Positions 23,541 through 26,217 of a DNA stretch of 26,217 nucleotides are shown piece after piece. Every line of letters begins with the position of its first letter. The first letter of the stretch is position 1. The notes under the pieces are model-generated. The model ran no database searches. It saw nothing but the letters and a program-made list of their open reading frames with translations, and was not told the DNA's origin. Made by a program: the position numbers and the translations under genes. Source of the stretch: an uncultured Dorea sp. (GTDB taxonomy: Bacteria; Bacillota; Clostridia; Lachnospirales; Lachnospiraceae); contig URTM01000035.1 of assembly GCA_900550865.1 (NCBI GenBank), forward strand, positions 1 through 26,217, read 5' to 3'.

Positions 23541-24377
23541 TTATCTTTTCTCCCGATACAACTTCGCCGGCCTATGCCCGGCATCCCCCGTCATCTCCCC
23601 AGTATCTTCCACGAGATCAGCTACTTTCCTTCGAAACGCCGGAACCAGAAGCTTCGTATCCAGCACCGTCTCATGAATCTGCTGCAATTCTCTCAATGTG
23701 AACTGCTCCGGCAAAAGCCGGAACGCTATGTGCGTCTCCGTAATCCATTTTCGAAGCTGTACGATTGCATCTGCAAGAATCAGCTCGTGGTCAAATGCAA
23801 GGTCATCGCTTTCTATAGTCTTAAATTTCTTCTTTACATCCCACTTTGAAGTTGTCTCTTCTAATCTTGCATGAAGCTTCTCATCCCCATGTGTCAGACA
23901 CAGATTCCATATACCGGCTTCTTCCTGAAATGACACATCAAACCACTTTGCATCTGAAGCATCATCTCCTGCCTGGATTATTTCCTGTCCGGCATTGACA
24001 AGCGCCATGAATCCATTGCTGATCACCCATCTTCTCGGATCACGGTCTGGATTGCTATAGGTACCGAACTGCTCCAGGAAATTACAGTTGCAGTTTGTCT
24101 CTTCTTTTAATTCACGTTCTGCGGCTTCGCCGATGGTTTCCTTCGAACCAACGAATCCACCGGGAAGGGCATAACAGCCTTCATATGGTGCTGCACCTCT
24201 CTGTATAAGAAGTACCTTTAACTCTTTCTCAGCTATTTTTCTATAATTATCTTCTTCTTTGTCAAACATTCCGAAAATGACGATGTCTGCAGTCACGGAT
24301 GGTTTTGGATATTTTGAATCATCGTAAGTCTTTACAAATTCTTCGTTAGCCTTTTGCATTTCTGATTTTTTCCGCAT
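23541..24377 (-). CDS. NrtR-like Nudix hydrolase / winged-helix protein
   Basis: A 278-residue protein. Residues about 25-165 are a Nudix domain with a complete box GFVGSKE-TIGEAAE-RELKEET (G74, E80, R88, E89, E92, E93). Residues about 185-278 resemble the winged-helix domain of NrtR regulators (FTLRELQQIHETVL, then FRRKV). NrtR repressors bind ADP-ribose and control NAD genes. Many have a degraded Nudix box, but this one is intact, so it may hydrolyse its ligand. No NAD genes lie in the window. A strong promoter (24420-24448) and AGAGG precede it; autoregulation is possible. Confidence 0.86.
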   Translation of the reverse strand: MRKKSEMQKANEEFVKTYDDSKYPKPSVTADIVIFGMFDKEEDNYRKIAEKELKVLLIQRGAAPYEGCYALPGGFVGSKETIGEAAERELKEETNCNCNFLEQFGTYSNPDRDPRRWVISNGFMALVNAGQEIIQAGDDASDAKWFDVSFQEEAGIWNLCLTHGDEKLHARLEETTSKWDVKKKFKTIESDDLAFDHELILADAIVQLRKWITETHIAFRLLPEQFTLRELQQIHETVLDTKLLVPAFRRKVADLVEDTGEMTGDAGHRPAKLYREKR

Positions 24378-24419
24378 TATTACTACCTCTTTCTTTTTTC
24401 GTTCTATATTATTATCTTT

Positions 24420-24448
24420 ATGATAGTATCACTTTGTTAGTATGTCAA
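24420..24448 (-). promoter_or_regulatory. Strong promoter of the NrtR-like gene
   Basis: TTGACA (24443-24448, perfect), a 17-bp spacer and TATCAT (24420-24425, 5/6), about 45 bases before the ATG. Confidence 0.75.
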
Positions 24449-24470
24449 TATATAAATTTACGCACACAAA

Positions 24471-25172
24471 TTACGTATACTTCTTCCGCGACAGCCATTT
24501 CTGATCAATACACTTCACTTCCCCATCAAACCGGATATGTAAATGCACCCCGCCAGATCTCTGATTAATCTTCTCCACAATTCCATGTCCGAATTTCGGA
24601 TGTGTCACCACATCGCCAAGCTTATACTGAACCACTTCATCCTTTTTCTTCTGTGCTGTCTTCAACTGCTGATAAGTATCCCGGACCGGCACGGATTTAT
24701 CATGAATCCTGTTCTTTAATACCTTATCGTAGTCATGATTCATAAGCGCTTCGCCCGCCTTATAATATGGCGTCGGCGCCGCTCCGATTAGAGAACAACA
24801 GTATTTCCACGCACTTCCGTGCGTTCCTGCCTGCCATTTATACTTTTCGGGAATCTGCATATTGTACTGCATGTAATGGGCGTATTCGTGTTTGAATAAA
24901 TCTATGCGATCCTCTTTGGACAGCGGATTCTTCACACCATATGCAATAAACAACAGCGAAAAATGAAAATGCTCTTTTTCATGTGCACTTCGTCTGGTGT
25001 AAGATCCCAGTGTGTCCGTATCATATCCAAATGTTATCGGCACTTTTGCTCCGTTCAAATGGAGTTTTCTGTCCAGTTCTTCATATAGATTTTGTATTAA
25101 TGCCCGTAAAATCGGGATTTCTTTCTGCAGGCGCTGCCGCAGGAATTGGTCTTCTCGGTTGTAATCTATCAT
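24471..25172 (-). CDS. SprT-like metalloprotease fused to a UvrD-type tudor domain
   Basis: A 233-residue protein. Residues about 1-130 are SprT-like with the zinc site HEYAH (95-99) and the third-ligand motif THGSAWK (H118), as in SprT/Spartan-type proteases. A short linker (KTAQKKKDEVVQ) leads to residues 182-233, YKLGDVVTHPKFGHGIVEKI with HIRFDGEVKCIDQKWL. This is the tudor-like domain at the C-terminus of UvrD/PcrA helicases, known there for RNA-polymerase contact. The pairing suggests a protease that acts near transcription or DNA-protein blocks. The ribosome binding site is weak. The IS end lies 52 bases upstream. Confidence 0.85.
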   Translation of the reverse strand: MIDYNREDQFLRQRLQKEIPILRALIQNLYEELDRKLHLNGAKVPITFGYDTDTLGSYTRRSAHEKEHFHFSLLFIAYGVKNPLSKEDRIDLFKHEYAHYMQYNMQIPEKYKWQAGTHGSAWKYCCSLIGAAPTPYYKAGEALMNHDYDKVLKNRIHDKSVPVRDTYQQLKTAQKKKDEVVQYKLGDVVTHPKFGHGIVEKINQRSGGVHLHIRFDGEVKCIDQKWLSRKKYT

Positions 25173-25239
25173 TTTCTAACTCAGTATTCTTTCTCTAATC
25201 TCAAATTTATTTGTTTGGTCCTATGTCAAGATTTAGTAC

Positions 25240-25271
25240 AAGTTAAAATGAGGTTTTCCTCATCTTAACTT
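25240..25271 (-). terminator. Hairpin at the end of the IS transposase gene
   Basis: A stem of 13 pairs out of 14 (25240-25253 with 25258-25271) with loop TTTT. It includes the orfB stop codon. There is no T-run on the minus strand, so it may instead block translation or read-through transcription into the element's end. Confidence 0.45.
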
Positions 25272-26179
25272 ACCAACATCAATTCGTCCTGTTGAAGCTT
25301 ATGATATAGTTCTTCATAATCATTTGGAGACATGTAATCACAATGACTATGAATTCGCTTTGTATTATAAAACGCTTCCAGATATTCGAATACTAATTGA
25401 TATGCATGTTTGTAATCACGGATTTTAAAACGATTCAACCATTCACGTTTGATTAAAGAATGGAACGATTCAATACATGCATTATCCCATGGATAAGCCT
25501 TCTTGGAATAGCTGCATTGCATACCGGCAGTAACACGTCTGTATTCTTTTGAGACATACTGGCTGCCACGATCTGAATGCAAAATCAAGGGCTTTTCAAT
25601 GTTGCGTCTTGCTTTCGCTTTATTTATAGTTTCAATCACGCAGGATACTTCCAAGCTTTTCGAAAGTGTCCACGCAATGATTTTTCTAGAGTATAAATCC
25701 ATAATGCTGGTCAGATAGACAAAACCGTCTATCGTCCAAATATATGTGATATCAGAACACCAAACAGCATTTGGACGTTCTGGATTGAAGTGCTCATCAA
25801 GGATATTTTGCAATTTACTACTGAAATCAGAATCTTTTGTTGTAATTGTCCATGGCTTGACCCACTGAGCTTTAATGCCCATCTGTTTCATATATTTACT
25901 TACGGTTCGTTCAGAAATGATTTCTCCCGATTCACGTAACTTTTTCGTGATTTTAGGAGCACCATAATTCTGTTTTGATTCATCATAAATATCCTTGATA
26001 TTTGCCTTAACAGCTTCACGACGTCTGGCAGTGTTTGAAGGAACATGTTTGATCCATGCGTGATAGCCGGAACGGGAAACGCCAAGATATTTCAACATTC
26101 CGGAGACAGAAACCTGGCGTTGAGCCTTGTGGGCGGATTCTGCCTTCTCGGCGACTTCGAGATAAATGGCTTCTGTCAT
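25265..26179 (-). CDS. IS3-family transposase OrfB (DDE integrase domain)
   Basis: A 304-residue transposase catalytic subunit. An N-terminal HTH_21-type region (YLGVSRSGYHAW, then YDESKQNYGAPKITKKLR) precedes an rve integrase core with D143 in WCSDITYIW, D203 in HSDRGSQYVS and E237 in DNACIESFHSLIKRE. All three catalytic residues are present and the frame is intact, so it may be active. The ATG overlaps the orfA TGA. OrfB is usually made as an OrfAB fusion through -1 frameshifting at the A7G run upstream. Confidence 0.95.
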   Translation of the reverse strand: MTEAIYLEVAEKAESAHKAQRQVSVSGMLKYLGVSRSGYHAWIKHVPSNTARRREAVKANIKDIYDESKQNYGAPKITKKLRESGEIISERTVSKYMKQMGIKAQWVKPWTITTKDSDFSSKLQNILDEHFNPERPNAVWCSDITYIWTIDGFVYLTSIMDLYSRKIIAWTLSKSLEVSCVIETINKAKARRNIEKPLILHSDRGSQYVSKEYRRVTAGMQCSYSKKAYPWDNACIESFHSLIKREWLNRFKIRDYKHAYQLVFEYLEAFYNTKRIHSHCDYMSPNDYEELYHKLQQDELMLVS

Positions 26180-26217
26180 TTTCCCAGAATGTTGATTGCT
26201 TTTTTTAATACATCAAG
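26176..26217 (-). CDS. IS3-family OrfA, C-terminal end only, with frameshift signal
   Basis: The last 13 codons (LDVLKKAINILGK) and the TGA of orfA are visible; the rest lies beyond the window. They contain TTA-AAA-AAA-G, an A7G slippery run. Slipping back one base continues into the orfB frame with no stop (KKSNQHSGKMTEAIYLE), as expected for OrfAB production. Confidence 0.8.
   Translation of the reverse strand, partial: LDVLKKAINILGK

Larger units (their letters stand above)
25224..26217 (-). mobile_element. IS3-family (IS150-like) insertion sequence, cut by the window edge
   Basis: The element contains orfB, the end of orfA and an A7G frameshift site. Its left end is placed at 25224, where TGTCAAGATTTAGTACAAGT begins with the family's terminal TG and resembles IS150-type inverted repeats. 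The right end is outside the window, so target duplication cannot be checked. Boundary is good to a few bases only. Confidence 0.75.

Overview
The window looks like a gut-type Lachnospiraceae (Firmicutes, Clostridia) chromosome. The base composition is moderately AT-rich and ribosome binding sites are AGGAGG-like. A T-box and an FMN riboswitch are present. There is a sortase-type 5'-nucleotidase, an AAA-ATPase/PD-(D/E)XK gene, an IS150-like IS3 element and the remnant of a sodium:alanine symporter. The assignment is inferred from this gene mix, not from a marker gene. Nearly all genes lie on the minus strand; the one intact plus-strand gene is a large c-di-GMP protein.

Layout. 1-190 is a non-coding, hairpin-rich element with perfect 13-bp terminal inverted repeats. 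402-2096 is a CstA-type carrier behind a T-box leader. 2557-7056 is a complete riboflavin operon (ribD-ribE-ribBA-ribH) behind a strong promoter, an FMN riboswitch and two tandem terminators. It ends in a HAD phosphatase that is a good candidate for the dephosphorylation step missing from the classical rib gene set. 7175-10543 is a 7TM-GGDEF-PAS-degenerate GGDEF-EAL protein. It converges on a cell-wall-anchored 5'-nucleotidase (10588-12447), and the two share a bidirectional terminator.

12577-13152 is a dense non-coding patch. It holds the nucleotidase promoter (a near copy of one at 22541-22587), a perfect TTGACA/TATAAT promoter on the opposite strand that runs straight into a terminator, a decayed AGCS symporter, and a 20-bp-stem bidirectional terminator. 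13164-15983 is a TauABC/SsuABC-type ABC importer. Upstream of it are a MalY/PatB-type PLP C-S lyase and a small unknown protein (16124-17597), which together suggest uptake and cleavage of an organosulfur compound.

17717-20667 reads as a five-gene run: winged-helix/coiled-coil protein, YkgJ-like cysteine cluster protein, C_GCAxxG_C_C protein, HD phosphohydrolase (4-bp ATGA overlap) and monoacylglycerol-lipase-like hydrolase. 20934-25172 is accessory in character: an AAA-ATPase/nuclease-fold protein, an esterase, an NrtR-like Nudix/winged-helix protein and a SprT metalloprotease fused to a UvrD-type tudor domain. The window ends inside an IS3-family element whose outer end carries a -35-like TTGACA pointing at the SprT gene.

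I found no tRNA, rRNA, CRISPR array or prophage module. The strongest leads are the riboflavin-operon HAD phosphatase, the duplicated promoter module at 12.6 and 22.5 kb, the promoter-terminator-symporter remnant at 12.7-13.15 kb, the T-box in front of cstA and the inverted-repeat element at the left edge.
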